A stretch of 64,000 bases of DNA from JARIHD01 sp964503715 (GTDB taxonomy: Bacteria > Patescibacteriota > Saccharimonadia > Saccharimonadales > UBA4665): positions 1 through 64,000 of the forward strand of contig CAZDAD010000002.1 in assembly GCA_964503715.1 (NCBI GenBank). Reading direction: 5' to 3'. A program made the translations under genes and the position numbers. Shown in pieces: positions 16,948 through 24,790 of the stretch. Every line of letters starts with the position of its first letter. Within the stretch, counting starts at the first letter, position 1. A model generated the notes under the pieces. That model was not told the DNA's origin, searched no databases, and worked only from the letters and a program-made list of their open reading frames with translations.

Positions 16948-19900
16948 TTATTTTTTGAACATTGGGCTAGTGGGGTCATTTGGATCATTTGGATTACTCG
17001 GTCTAATTACCACTCCTGCTTCAGTAGCTTTGCGCCTGAGCTGATCTGCACTTGTCTTTATGTCACCAGGGTTGCTCACTGGTTGTCCTAATTGATATGA
17101 ATTGGTTGTAGCAGCGTAAGTTTCTCTTGCCTTTTGATGTTCTTGCGACATAATTTTCTTATCTTCTCCAGATATGCCAGATGTTACGATTTCTTTTGGA
17201 CTCTCTAAGTAGTCCAAAGTTTGCTCTCTTTGATTAATCGTTTTTACCGTTGCATTGCTATATGCTGCTCTGGCATTGTCACCTGAAGCATAGTTCTTGC
17301 TGGCCTGATCCAACTCATTTATACCACTCGTAATCCTGGATGCTGTTATCATGTCACCTGCCTCTACGGCACTATTTAGCTTATTATTTAATGCCTTAGA
17401 TATGTTTTCTACAGCCACAGTTTTACTGCTAACGATTTGGTATGGCGTATTACCCTCGAAAGCTGCTACATAATTATCTTGGACGATGCCATCGTTCTCG
17501 GTTAGCATCTTACCACCGCTTTTCTCAATCGCTTCAAACGCATTAATATGCTTCCCCACCCCAGTTTTAAGGTCATAACGACCAGCTTCCGCAGTCGCAG
17601 AGTTTAGGTTGCCCGCTAGAGCCGTATAGGCTTCCTTATTACCATCACTGACTACATACATCATATTGTTGAATGAAGACAACTCTTTTATGCCCGTACC
17701 ACTCTTGATTAAGTGAGTCGCGGCCATCTGCTGCTGCCCTGCGCCAAACCCTACGACCCTAGCCTTGCTTATAGTGCTATCTATGTAGGCCTTATCTTTT
17801 TCATTCTTCAGGTCTAAATTGAATATCTTGGCCATATTTTGTCTAGCTTCATGCTCTGTTTTGCCTGAGGCTAGGGCGCGATTCACATCGTCGTCATACT
17901 TAGATAGGTTACCTAATGTTGTGCCCATACTCCTTTGACCCGCTAGAGCAGAGTGGTACTGCATAGCAGTACCCATGGAGCCACTATGATTGGTTCTTTG
18001 AGCCGAAAAACCATCTGAGCGTGCCAAGTTGCGTATTCCGCCTCGATACATAACCCTGCCGTTCTTATCTCGCACTAGATTACCCTGATCGTCCTTTATG
18101 GCCTCTTTCCTCAGAGCATCTTTAATAAAGCCTGACTTATCTTTTGAGTTGGCAAATGCACCAGCAGCAAAACCCTTGTCATTTACCCATCTCCCAAAAG
18201 AAGTATTTCCCTTGAACCTTTGGCCGTGCTTAAGATTGTCCATATTGTTTTTTACAATATTACCCCTGGCATTTCTAAGACGATCGAATACGCCCTTGCT
18301 TCTATCGTTGACCATTCCAGTGACCGTACCTATGAGACCGCCCGCCATCTTGAATGCCATAGGCAGTAAGAAGTAGGGCGCAAAGTAAGCAATGAATCCC
18401 ACGACCTGTCTAGCGAGATCGCCCTGATCTCTTGCCGCCACAAAAGCTAGCACATGACCACCCGCAATCATCGCAGAGATAATAGGAAACACAATAAGAA
18501 CCGACAACAGGGCTGACTTCCACATCGTCCAGAACTTTTGGGTATTTGGTAGTATTGATGCTGCAATTGCTAAAGGTGCCATTACAACTAGTACTGTTAC
18601 AAGTAGCTCACGGAAAACAATCACCGCGAAGGCTACCAGTGCTCCTAAAACAGCAGTAATTGCAAACAGGAATAGTCCTATCCACCCAAAGGCTACTATT
18701 CCGTAAGCTACTCCAGCCGCTAGACCTGTGAAGCCGAAGAATTGTAGCAGCAGAGCTGTACCAAAACTTAAGCTGTTGGCCCCTTTTCGTATGAACGGTC
18801 CGTAGAACAGAGATCTAATACCAGTACCAAGGTCATTACTTAGGGAAATCAGAAGCCCCAATACAGCCCAGGATGAGGCAATGAAAACCACTGCAAAAAG
18901 TAGCCTCGGTAGGACTTTTCTGACCGTGTAGGCGCTCATTATTTCCAAGCCAGCAACCTGTGATACGACCATAATAAGTGCTGCGATTACTATTAAACCT
19001 GCAGCCAGGTTTCTAAAATTAGCCCAGATATCATGGTAACTTTTTGCTGCGTCCGAGTATCCAAATATCGTTGAGGTGTTTATTGTGAGCAGGCTATTTA
19101 TGACATTATCTGTAAACGCAGCTAATGACACCATTCCATCAACTATTGGACAGGCAAACCACTTTAGTACAGTACCAACCCCTCCTTTCATCGATGCTGC
19201 GCAAGCGAGCTTCTCTGTGTCAGATCCGCTAGCAGCAGCGATAGTTGCCTCTGGATTAGTATATGTTTGACTTGTGCTATTGATTAGTTTCTTTATCGTG
19301 TCGGGGATAGGTGCATTTGTTTTAGTTGGCGCGTTCCCTCCGATTTTACTGATGGTATTTGGGGAGGTCTTTGTTCCAGGCTTTATTCCTAGTAGCTTAA
19401 GGCCGTAATCTTGGCATACATCTGTTCTCTTTCCTTCCGCATAGAGTATCGCTCGTTTTTCGTCGGGTATACCGTTTGACCTATAATAGTCAACGGTCAT
19501 TGTGCAAGTGCTAAGGTCATCAATAGTAAAACCTTCAGGTTTTTTTTCTGCACCATTGCTGAGGCCAGTTTTTAGCCACGTGGCCAGCTCATCATCGACA
19601 GCTCCACTAGTAACTATATAGCTACCACAACTAGTCGCTTTTTTAATATAAAACAGCTGCTTGCCTGATAGTGAGTAGCTATTGTTGTCAATGGCATAAC
19701 CTAAGCGACAGAGAGCCTTCTCGAAGTCATCGGCACTGCTCGGTTTATCAGTTGTATAGTGATTGAAAGTGTCATTATCTGCACCTCTCTGCCAAAATGT
19801 AATTGTATTATTGCCGCCATTCCCTATTAAACCAGAAGTATTGGCGTTAACTTTTCTAGATTCAAACGAGAAGGACGCGGATACCGCATTAGCAACCTGA

Positions 19901-19962
19901 TATGTCAGCATAACTACAGCGATACTGCCTAAAACAACCATCTTCCGCATAAGCTTTTTCAT
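16948..19962 (-). CDS. VirB6/TrbL-like polytopic channel protein
   Basis: 1004 aa, first gene of the leftward secretion operon. It begins with a signal-peptide-like segment (MKKLMRKMVVLGSIAVVMLT), then an extracytoplasmic domain of about 240 aa with Cys residues. Between about 325 and 560 there are six or more hydrophobic helices (LAAGLIVIAALIMVVSQVAG, LLFAVVFIASSWAVLGLLIS, ELLVTVLVVMAPLAIAASI), the VirB6/TrbL-like membrane core. A further 430 aa form a hydrophilic cytoplasmic tail. A -10 box 7 nt before ATG suggests a leaderless transcript divergent from the pilin genes. Confidence 0.82.
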   Translation of the reverse strand: MKKLMRKMVVLGSIAVVMLTYQVANAVSASFSFESRKVNANTSGLIGNGGNNTITFWQRGADNDTFNHYTTDKPSSADDFEKALCRLGYAIDNNSYSLSGKQLFYIKKATSCGSYIVTSGAVDDELATWLKTGLSNGAEKKPEGFTIDDLSTCTMTVDYYRSNGIPDEKRAILYAEGKRTDVCQDYGLKLLGIKPGTKTSPNTISKIGGNAPTKTNAPIPDTIKKLINSTSQTYTNPEATIAAASGSDTEKLACAASMKGGVGTVLKWFACPIVDGMVSLAAFTDNVINSLLTINTSTIFGYSDAAKSYHDIWANFRNLAAGLIVIAALIMVVSQVAGLEIMSAYTVRKVLPRLLFAVVFIASSWAVLGLLISLSNDLGTGIRSLFYGPFIRKGANSLSFGTALLLQFFGFTGLAAGVAYGIVAFGWIGLFLFAITAVLGALVAFAVIVFRELLVTVLVVMAPLAIAASILPNTQKFWTMWKSALLSVLIVFPIISAMIAGGHVLAFVAARDQGDLARQVVGFIAYFAPYFLLPMAFKMAGGLIGTVTGMVNDRSKGVFDRLRNARGNIVKNNMDNLKHGQRFKGNTSFGRWVNDKGFAAGAFANSKDKSGFIKDALRKEAIKDDQGNLVRDKNGRVMYRGGIRNLARSDGFSAQRTNHSGSMGTAMQYHSALAGQRSMGTTLGNLSKYDDDVNRALASGKTEHEARQNMAKIFNLDLKNEKDKAYIDSTISKARVVGFGAGQQQMAATHLIKSGTGIKELSSFNNMMYVVSDGNKEAYTALAGNLNSATAEAGRYDLKTGVGKHINAFEAIEKSGGKMLTENDGIVQDNYVAAFEGNTPYQIVSSKTVAVENISKALNNKLNSAVEAGDMITASRITSGINELDQASKNYASGDNARAAYSNATVKTINQREQTLDYLESPKEIVTSGISGEDKKIMSQEHQKARETYAATTNSYQLGQPVSNPGDIKTSADQLRRKATEAGVVIRPSNPNDPNDPTSPMFKK

Positions 19963-19969
19963 CTTACTT

Positions 19970-19975
19970 ATAATA
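19970..19975 (-). promoter_or_regulatory. -10 box (TATTAT) of the leftward secretion operon
   Basis: TATTAT on the minus strand ends 7 nt before ATG 19962, with no ribosome site between. It faces a matching box at 20051 for the pilin genes, forming a compact divergent promoter of about 100 bp that probably controls the whole apparatus. Confidence 0.5.
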
Positions 19976-20050
19976 ATACAACATACCCATACCTGAGTAT
20001 ATCTAAAATATGTCTAATGATTATTTTTATACAAGATAAAATTTGTATAG

Positions 20051-20056
20051 TAGAAT
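20051..20056 (+). promoter_or_regulatory. -10 box (TAGAAT) of the pilin row
   Basis: TAGAAT ends 7 nt before ATG 20064, consistent with a leaderless first pilin gene. An overlapping TATAGT at 20046-20051 is an alternative. Confidence 0.45.
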
Positions 20057-20063
20057 GATAGAT

Positions 20064-20501
20064 ATGAAAACAAAGCTCTCAGCTTTATTTGTGGGTATTT
20101 TGGTCGCAACACCACTTTTATTCACTGCTATTGTAAAACTTTACCCTGGGCAGTCTGATGTAGTATATGCTGAGAATAAAATATGCCAGAAAGCTACTGA
20201 CACCAACTGTACACCTCAATCCAGTGATCCTGCCTTAGCTGGAAAGGATGACACATGTAAGACGGGGGATTGTATAATTGACCGATACGTTTCTCCTACA
20301 ATTAAGGCTCTGTCTGCCTTAGTCGGCGTTGTTGCGACTGCGTCCATAGTCTACGCGGGTATACAATATTCTTCTGCCGAAGGAGATGCCGGAAAAATAT
20401 CTGCTGCAAGGAAACGCATATCTCAGACAATAGCAGGCCTTCTTGCCTGGTTGTTCCTGTTGACGTTTCTTAATTGGCTTATGCCAGGGGGGCTATTCTA
20501 G
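20064..20501 (+). CDS. Type IV secretion pilin-like protein 1
   Basis: 145-aa precursor: signal sequence (MKTKLSALFVGILVATPLLF), a Cys-rich linker with four or more Cys (residues about 40-72), then two hydrophobic helices joined by the short polar loop Q-Y-S-S-A-E-G-D-A-G-K. This helix-GD-loop-helix plan is that of VirB2/TrbC-type pilins and is repeated in the five genes that follow. ATG 20064 is chosen since it follows a -10 box at leaderless distance. Its C-terminus ends LNWLMPGGLF. It is the most divergent of the six. Confidence 0.8.
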   Translation: MKTKLSALFVGILVATPLLFTAIVKLYPGQSDVVYAENKICQKATDTNCTPQSSDPALAGKDDTCKTGDCIIDRYVSPTIKALSALVGVVATASIVYAGIQYSSAEGDAGKISAARKRISQTIAGLLAWLFLLTFLNWLMPGGLF

Positions 20502-20887
20502 TGCTTAGCATAATCGATACATTAGCTGCTGCATGCAGCTCAAGCAACAGTTTCTTTGGTATCCCAACTTGGTATAAATATCTTGTCGACGCAGGTCTCA
20601 TGACCACCGATGCGTCAGGTGGGTGCTCATTGGCAACACTTACGACTAATCAATGGCCGCAGGTTATTGTGTTGGTGGCCATGGCTATACTAGACATATT
20701 ATTGAGAGTAGCTGGCCTAGTAGCTGTTATATTCATAATATATGGTGGTATAAAATACATCACCAGTGAAGGTGACCCCGGCGCCACCAAAAAAGCCCAG
20801 GAAACTATAATCGGCGCCGTTATTGGCCTAGTGATTGCTGTTATTGCAGCAGCGGTTGTGTCATTTATTGGAAAGGCTCTAGGGTGA
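20501..20887 (+). CDS. Type IV secretion pilin-like protein 2
   Basis: 128 aa from GTG 20501, whose G is the last base of the preceding TAG stop (TAGTG), so translation is coupled. It contains two hydrophobic helices around the loop YGGIKYITSEGDPGATKKAQ, matching the pilin pattern of the neighbours. The N-terminal segment has a hydrophobic start (LSIIDTLAAACSSS) that may be a signal or a short helix. Two more Cys-containing turns lie before the first helix. Confidence 0.8.
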   Translation: MLSIIDTLAAACSSSNSFFGIPTWYKYLVDAGLMTTDASGGCSLATLTTNQWPQVIVLVAMAILDILLRVAGLVAVIFIIYGGIKYITSEGDPGATKKAQETIIGAVIGLVIAVIAAAVVSFIGKALG

Positions 20888-21165
20888 TGTTCGATAAGCT
20901 AGCGACAATGTCTGATGCCGTTAACCAGCTTCCAAATGTTAATGCTGGTAGCGGAACAATACAAACAATACTAAATACAGTGTTTGGCATAATGGGCGCA
21001 GTGGCGGTGCTGGTTATAGTACTTGCTGGTTTTAGATATATAATTTCTCACGGCGACAGCAGGCTAATTGAACAATCCAAGAACCAAATATTATATGCAA
21101 TCGTTGGCCTGGTTGTAATTATTTTTGCTACAGCTATTGCTAATTTTGTTATTAAGGGTATTTAA
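20887..21165 (+). CDS. Type IV secretion pilin-like protein 3
   Basis: 92 aa from ATG 20887, overlapping the previous TGA stop (TGATG). It is the shortest of the row and lacks a cleavable signal peptide. Two helices flank the loop AGFRYIISHGDSRLIEQSKN; the second helix runs LYAIVGLVVIIFATAIANFV. The pattern matches the other five genes. Without a signal it may insert by YidC or act as an inner-membrane assembly subunit rather than a mature pilin. Confidence 0.8.
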   Translation: MFDKLATMSDAVNQLPNVNAGSGTIQTILNTVFGIMGAVAVLVIVLAGFRYIISHGDSRLIEQSKNQILYAIVGLVVIIFATAIANFVIKGI

Positions 21166-21168
21166 GCT

Positions 21169-21555
21169 ATGAGAAGACTATTGTTATCACTTTTGGTCAC
21201 TACTAGTGCAGTGCTATTTTTGTCTATTCCTGCTATGGCACAGAACGTAGTAACGGATCCTGCTTGTGGAGTTGGCGGGACGGGTGGCTCGGCCTACTGT
21301 CAACAATCTGGCAGTAATCCAATTGTCGGTCCAAACGGGCTAATAACCAAAGTTATTAATATCATTAGCTATATTGCTGGCATCGCAGCAGTCATAATGG
21401 TGATCATAAGCGGGATTATGTTCGTTAACTCTCATGGTGACTCGAACTCAGTTAAAACGGCGCGCAATACACTTATGTATGCGATAATTGGTCTTATAAT
21501 AGTAGTAATAGCACAGACACTCGTGAGGTTTGTCCTGAGCAGAGTGGTTAAATAA
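21169..21555 (+). CDS. Type IV secretion pilin-like protein 4
   Basis: 128 aa with a clear signal peptide (MRRLLLSLLVTTSAVLFLS, likely cleaved after AMA-Q), a short Gly/Cys-rich extracellular start (two Cys), and two helices around the loop FVNSHGDSNSVKTARNTL. The second helix ends LVRFVLSRVVK. It begins three bases after the previous stop, so it is read from the same message. Confidence 0.82.
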   Translation: MRRLLLSLLVTTSAVLFLSIPAMAQNVVTDPACGVGGTGGSAYCQQSGSNPIVGPNGLITKVINIISYIAGIAAVIMVIISGIMFVNSHGDSNSVKTARNTLMYAIIGLIIVVIAQTLVRFVLSRVVK

Positions 21556-21564
21556 GGAGCTAAG

Positions 21565-21942
21565 ATGAAAAACACTAAAGTATTAATGTCGGCATTAGTA
21601 GGCGTAGGAGTAGCTACTGCGGCGCTATTTGTTCCTTCAAATCCAGTTTTTGCAGACTCCAAGACAGAAGTCATGAACGGCATTAACCAAACTGGCTCAG
21701 GTTCAAACACGGATATCCCAGGCTTAATCGCTGCAGTAGTCAACTTCTTAAGTTTCGTAGTAGGCGCTCTATCCGTAATCATGGTTATTTACGGTGGCTT
21801 CCGCTATGTCACTTCGGGTGGTGACTCAGGCAAGGTCTCTGGGGCAAAGAACACAATTGTCTATGCCTTAATTGGTCTACTGATTGTCGTTCTAGCTCAG
21901 GTAATTGTTAAGTTTGTGCTAGAGAAGGCCATCGGAGCCTAG
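21565..21942 (+). CDS. Type IV secretion pilin-like protein 5
   Basis: 125 aa: signal peptide (MKNTKVLMSALVGVGVATAA, cleavage near VFA-D), a 30-residue polar mature start, helix 1, the loop YGGFRYVTSGGDSGKVSGAK, and helix 2 ending VIVKFVLEKAIGA. AAGGAGC upstream of ATG is a good ribosome site. From the loop onward it is almost identical to pilin 6, also at DNA level, pointing to a recent tandem duplication. Mature length (about 95 aa) fits a VirB2-type pilin. Confidence 0.85.
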   Translation: MKNTKVLMSALVGVGVATAALFVPSNPVFADSKTEVMNGINQTGSGSNTDIPGLIAAVVNFLSFVVGALSVIMVIYGGFRYVTSGGDSGKVSGAKNTIVYALIGLLIVVLAQVIVKFVLEKAIGA

Positions 21943-21971
21943 TAGACACTTATCTACCCCTGTGGTATAAA
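21943..21971 (+). promoter_or_regulatory. Promoter for pilin 6
   Basis: TAGACA (21943-21948) and TATAAA (21966-21971) are separated by exactly 17 bp in the 62-bp gap after pilin 5. An AAAGGAA ribosome site follows before ATG 22005, so this gene can be made apart from the rest of the row, perhaps as the major pilin. Confidence 0.55.
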
Positions 21972-22004
21972 GTAAACAAAAGGGCTTAAGAAAGGAATCT
22001 CAAA

Positions 22005-22418
22005 ATGATTAGTACTATTAAAAAAACAATGCTAGCAATTGTTGCCACACTAGCAGTAGTGGTAGCGCCAGTTGTTACGCCTATGGCGGTCTATGCTGAG
22101 CAAGCAAACATTACCGACAATCTAAAGGCTGGTTCGAATCTCGATCCAACAGGCAACAATACTGATATATCATCAGGTTCATCTGGTATAACCAACCTAA
22201 TTACAAGTGTAGTTAATATCTTTTCACTTATTGTGGGCATGGTATCAGTTATCATGATTATCTACGGTGGCTTCCGCTACATCACTTCTGGTGGTGACTC
22301 GGGCAAGGTTTCTGGAGCTAAGAACACAATTATCTATGCTGTAATTGGCCTAGTGATAGTCGTCCTTGCACAGGTAATCGTTAAGTTTATTCTAGATAAA
22401 GCTACCACTATTCAGTAG
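22005..22418 (+). CDS. Type IV secretion pilin-like protein 6
   Basis: 137 aa with signal peptide (MISTIKKTMLAIVATLAVVV, cleavage near VYA-E), a polar mature start rich in Asn/Ser/Gly, helix 1 (LITSVVNIFSLIVGMVSVIM), loop YGGFRYITSGGDSGKVSGAK, and helix 2 ending FILDKATTIQ. It has its own promoter and ribosome site and is followed by a strong terminator, which suggests high separate expression. Closest relative in the window is pilin 5. Confidence 0.86.
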   Translation: MISTIKKTMLAIVATLAVVVAPVVTPMAVYAEQANITDNLKAGSNLDPTGNNTDISSGSSGITNLITSVVNIFSLIVGMVSVIMIIYGGFRYITSGGDSGKVSGAKNTIIYAVIGLVIVVLAQVIVKFILDKATTIQ

Positions 22419-22438
22419 TCGTACGTTCTAACAAATTT

Positions 22439-22463
22439 AAGCGCCCGCACAGGGCGCTTTTTG
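22439..22463 (+). terminator. Rho-independent terminator after the pilin row
   Basis: AAGCGCCC (22439-22446) pairs with GGGCGCTT (22452-22459) around a 5-nt loop, followed by T residues. It closes the rightward pilin transcription unit. Confidence 0.88.
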
Positions 22464-22562
22464 TTTGCTCACACATGAGTGCTCCATGACCGCGCTGTGA
22501 CTGCTCAATAGATTTAACTGTTCCCTACCCCCTTCTCCTATATTATCGAGAATGACTCATAG

Positions 22563-22590
22563 AAAAACCACTCGCTTTCACGAGTGGTTT
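22563..22590 (-). terminator. Rho-independent terminator for hsp20
   Basis: AAACCACTCG (22565-22574) and CGAGTGGTTT (22581-22590) form a 10-bp stem. In the minus sense it ends in a T run, matching the end of the hsp20 gene. Confidence 0.8.
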
Positions 22591-22616
22591 GTATTCAAGA
22601 CTGCACCAAGTTGGTT

Positions 22617-23099
22617 CTAGAGAACTTGAATCTTCTTTACGGTGTCTTGCTTGACCTTAGTGAAGCTGATAGTGAGTACGCCGTCTTTGAGCATAGCTTC
22701 AATCTCTTCTTCCTTTACGGGAACTGGCAAAGCAATGCTTCGTGAGAATTCACCCCAGTAGCACTCTTGTGCAAAGTAGTTGATCACATCATCTTCATTG
22801 CCAGCCGATAGCGTGCCACGAATACTTAGTGTATTGTCAGCGATGCTTACGTCTAAGTCGTTCTTGTTTACGCCCGCCGTACGAGCCTTAACAACTAGCT
22901 TTTCCTTGGTTTCGTAAACGTCTACAGCCAATTGGCCTGGAAGATCTTCGCTTTCATCCCACTCATCATTAGCAACGGTTGGTTCGTTGCCCTCAGTTGT
23001 TTCTACATCAGTTTGTGCTGGTTCCTCATCACCCAAGAAAGCTGCAGTAAGTTCGTCTTCCTCAAGCAACAGGTCGTCATCGCGATTTCGTCGCGCCAT
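22617..23099 (-). CDS. Small heat shock protein, Hsp20/alpha-crystallin family
   Basis: ATP-independent holdase that keeps unfolding proteins soluble. 160 aa from ATG 23099, which follows GGAGGG at a good distance; the upstream in-frame start at 23114 would place the ribosome site in the coding region. An acidic N-terminal region (residues 1-55, many Asp/Glu) precedes the alpha-crystallin domain: DVYETKEKLVVKA, NDLDVSIADNTLSIRG, and the conserved SRSIALPVPV...LKDGVLTISFTK near the end. The C-terminal I-x-I/V anchor appears as KKIQVL. It stands alone with its own terminator. No CIRCE-like operator was seen in front. Confidence 0.92.
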   Translation of the reverse strand: MARRNRDDDLLLEEDELTAAFLGDEEPAQTDVETTEGNEPTVANDEWDESEDLPGQLAVDVYETKEKLVVKARTAGVNKNDLDVSIADNTLSIRGTLSAGNEDDVINYFAQECYWGEFSRSIALPVPVKEEEIEAMLKDGVLTISFTKVKQDTVKKIQVL

Positions 23100-23231
23100 G
23101 TTGTTACCCTCCACGGTTATTTTCTTAGAAAACAGTCTTGAATTTTTGTGTTACTAGCAGTATAGCTTAGTTTTAACAGAGGACGCAACACCAAAGGGGT
23201 TATTTACAACACAATAAATACAACAGTGCTT

Positions 23232-23969
23232 ATGTTTGAACAAATTATTAGTTTCCTTGCCCCACACCAATGTGTTTGCTGCGGTAAATACGGTGATATT
23301 TTGTGCCAAAGATGCACCAATTCTTTGCGTACCATATCTGTTGAAGACACACTAATGGCATATCAGACGCTAATAACCCTGCTTAGGTCAGATTATGCAT
23401 GTATAGAGAACAGAGTGAGGCTAAATATTAGCACATACTATAGTGGTAGCGCTAAAAAACTTATACATTCGCTAAAATTCGGTCGTGCTAAATATACGGC
23501 CAAGAATGTAGCTGAGATCATGATGCCACTACCAGTAGATTATGACCTTATAACTTACGTCCCTACATCAACATCACACATTAGGGTGAGGGGCTATGAC
23601 CACGCCGAGTTAATCGCCAAGAACTTGTCGAAGAAACTGCAAGTCAAAAAGGCTAAACTCCTAACAAAAACAGATCAAAAGCGTCAGATTGGTTCCGATA
23701 GAAACCGCAGGTTGTATCAATTAGAGGGTTCGATTATTGCCAAAAACCCAAAGGCAATCACAGGAAAGAGGGTTTTGCTGGTAGATGATGTGTTCACTAC
23801 GGGGTCAACTATCGCCCTGTGCACCAGGTTGTTATTAGTAGCTGGCGCAAAAAGTGTTGATGTTTGCGTCTTTGCCTTGGCAGAAAGCTCAGCCACTGGT
23901 ATAATTACCCCTGTTACAAAGAAGCCGTCAATGGAAGGGTGTCCGAGCGGTTTAAGGAAACGGTCTTGA
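23232..23969 (+). CDS. comFC: ComF-family phosphoribosyltransferase-like protein
   Basis: Protein of the ComFC/GntX family, associated with DNA uptake and single-strand DNA handling. About 245 aa from ATG 23232 (GTG 23226 is also possible). An N-terminal zinc-ribbon is seen as HQCVCCGKYGDILCQRC (residues about 14-30). The PRTase domain has the family RVRGYDHAELIAK and the PRPP loop VLLVDDVFTTGSTI (about 180-193). The last 12 codons run into the tRNA-Ser gene that follows, and the TGA stop (23967-23969) is the anticodon of that tRNA. Family members normally end soon after the final strand, so the tail is probably unstructured. Confidence 0.85.
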   Translation: MFEQIISFLAPHQCVCCGKYGDILCQRCTNSLRTISVEDTLMAYQTLITLLRSDYACIENRVRLNISTYYSGSAKKLIHSLKFGRAKYTAKNVAEIMMPLPVDYDLITYVPTSTSHIRVRGYDHAELIAKNLSKKLQVKKAKLLTKTDQKRQIGSDRNRRLYQLEGSIIAKNPKAITGKRVLLVDDVFTTGSTIALCTRLLLVAGAKSVDVCVFALAESSATGIITPVTKKPSMEGCPSGLRKRS

Positions 23970-24022
23970 AAACCGTCGTGCCGGCAACGGTACCGTGGGT
24001 TCGAATCCCACCCCTTCCGCCA
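23933..24022 (+). tRNA. tRNA-Ser (anticodon TGA)
   Basis: 90 nt including encoded CCA. The acceptor stem pairs GGAAGGG with CCCTTCC, the loop CTTGAAA gives anticodon TGA (serine), a long variable arm is present as in all tRNA-Ser, and the T arm has GGTTCGAATCC. It overlaps the 3' end of comFC by 37 bp. Confidence 0.96.
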
Positions 24023-24061
24023 ACATAAGATTCGCGCTACAATAAGGCGAATACCTCTAAT

Positions 24062-24154
24062 GGAGAGGTACCCAAGAGGCTGAAGGGGGCGGTTTGCTAA
24101 ATCGCTAGGGGGGAGCAATCCCCCGCGAGGGTTCGAATCCCTCTCTCTCCGCCA
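24062..24154 (+). tRNA. tRNA-Ser (anticodon GCT)
   Basis: 93 nt with encoded CCA: acceptor GGAGAGG, anticodon loop TTGCTAA (GCT, serine AGC/AGT codons), a long variable arm (GGGGGGAGCAATCCCCC) and a standard T arm. It lies 39 bp after the first tRNA-Ser and is followed directly by a terminator. Confidence 0.96.
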
Positions 24155-24186
24155 ATAAGGAGTCCCATTTCGGGGCTCCTTATTTT
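24154..24186 (+). terminator. Terminator after the tRNA-Ser pair
   Basis: AATAAGGAG (24154-24162) pairs with CTCCTTATT (24176-24184), with an inner CCC/GGG extension and T residues after it. Confidence 0.85.
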
Positions 24187-24194
24187 GTTGTACT

Positions 24195-24224
24195 TTGCAC
24201 CTCGAAGCAAGCATGGTGTACAAT
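24195..24224 (+). promoter_or_regulatory. Promoter, leaderless (TTGCAC-N18-TACAAT)
   Basis: TTGCAC (24195-24200) and TACAAT (24219-24224) lie 18 bp apart; the -10 ends 7 nt before ATG 24232 with no ribosome site between. Confidence 0.6.
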
Positions 24225-24231
24225 AACGCTT

Positions 24232-24783
24232 ATGGATGAGGACAAAAAAACAGAGAGTTTTGTTATACAGGATGACTCTGTTGAGCCAGAATCGCAATGG
24301 AAGTATCAGATGCCCGAGGCTTCACATGAGGAGGTCCGTTGGACGGCTTCGGAGTTCATCGCACACGACAGGAGCCCCTTATGGTATCTTGCTGTCCTCG
24401 CTGGCGGTGCGGCTCTCTCGGTGCTTATATATTTCCTCACAAAGGACCTGCTATCCCCTGTTATTTTAGCGATGGCTACGATAATCTTCTTGGTTGCCGC
24501 TAGCCGCAAGCCTCGAGTACTGGAGTATGTGGTCGATGGCAATGGCCTCGAAATCGCAGGCAAGTTCTACCCCTACTCTGATTTTCGTTCATTCGGCATC
24601 GTACACGATGGAGCATTCTCGAACATAACGCTTATGCCCCTCAAAAGATTCATGCCACCCATCAGTATCTACTACGCCCCAGAGGATTCCGAGAAAATTG
24701 TCGATACTCTGGCGGCATTTTTGCCCATGGAAGAATATAAACTAGACCTAATTGATAGCCTAATTCGTAAATTACGCTTCTAG
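24232..24783 (+). CDS. Two-helix membrane protein, uncharacterised
   Basis: 183 aa. About 50 polar, acidic residues at the N-terminus end in VRWTASEFIAHDRSPLWY, followed by two hydrophobic helices close together (LAVLAGGAALSVLIYFL and SPVILAMATIIFLVAA, residues about 53-90), then a soluble cytoplasmic domain with YVVDGNGLEIAGKFYPYSDF and a C-terminal helix. The layout of a tight double-helix hairpin plus a PH-like beta domain is common in small CPR membrane proteins, but I cannot name the family. Leaderless promoter. The gene converges on 24791-25246. Confidence 0.75.
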   Translation: MDEDKKTESFVIQDDSVEPESQWKYQMPEASHEEVRWTASEFIAHDRSPLWYLAVLAGGAALSVLIYFLTKDLLSPVILAMATIIFLVAASRKPRVLEYVVDGNGLEIAGKFYPYSDFRSFGIVHDGAFSNITLMPLKRFMPPISIYYAPEDSEKIVDTLAAFLPMEEYKLDLIDSLIRKLRF

Positions 24784-24790
24784 CTAATGG

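Noticed and set aside
23717..24297. Minus-strand frames of 168 and 66 codons over the two tRNA-Ser genes
   Set aside because: They translate tRNA sequence (RERDSNPRGG and similar strings are typical artefacts); the tRNA folds explain the region.
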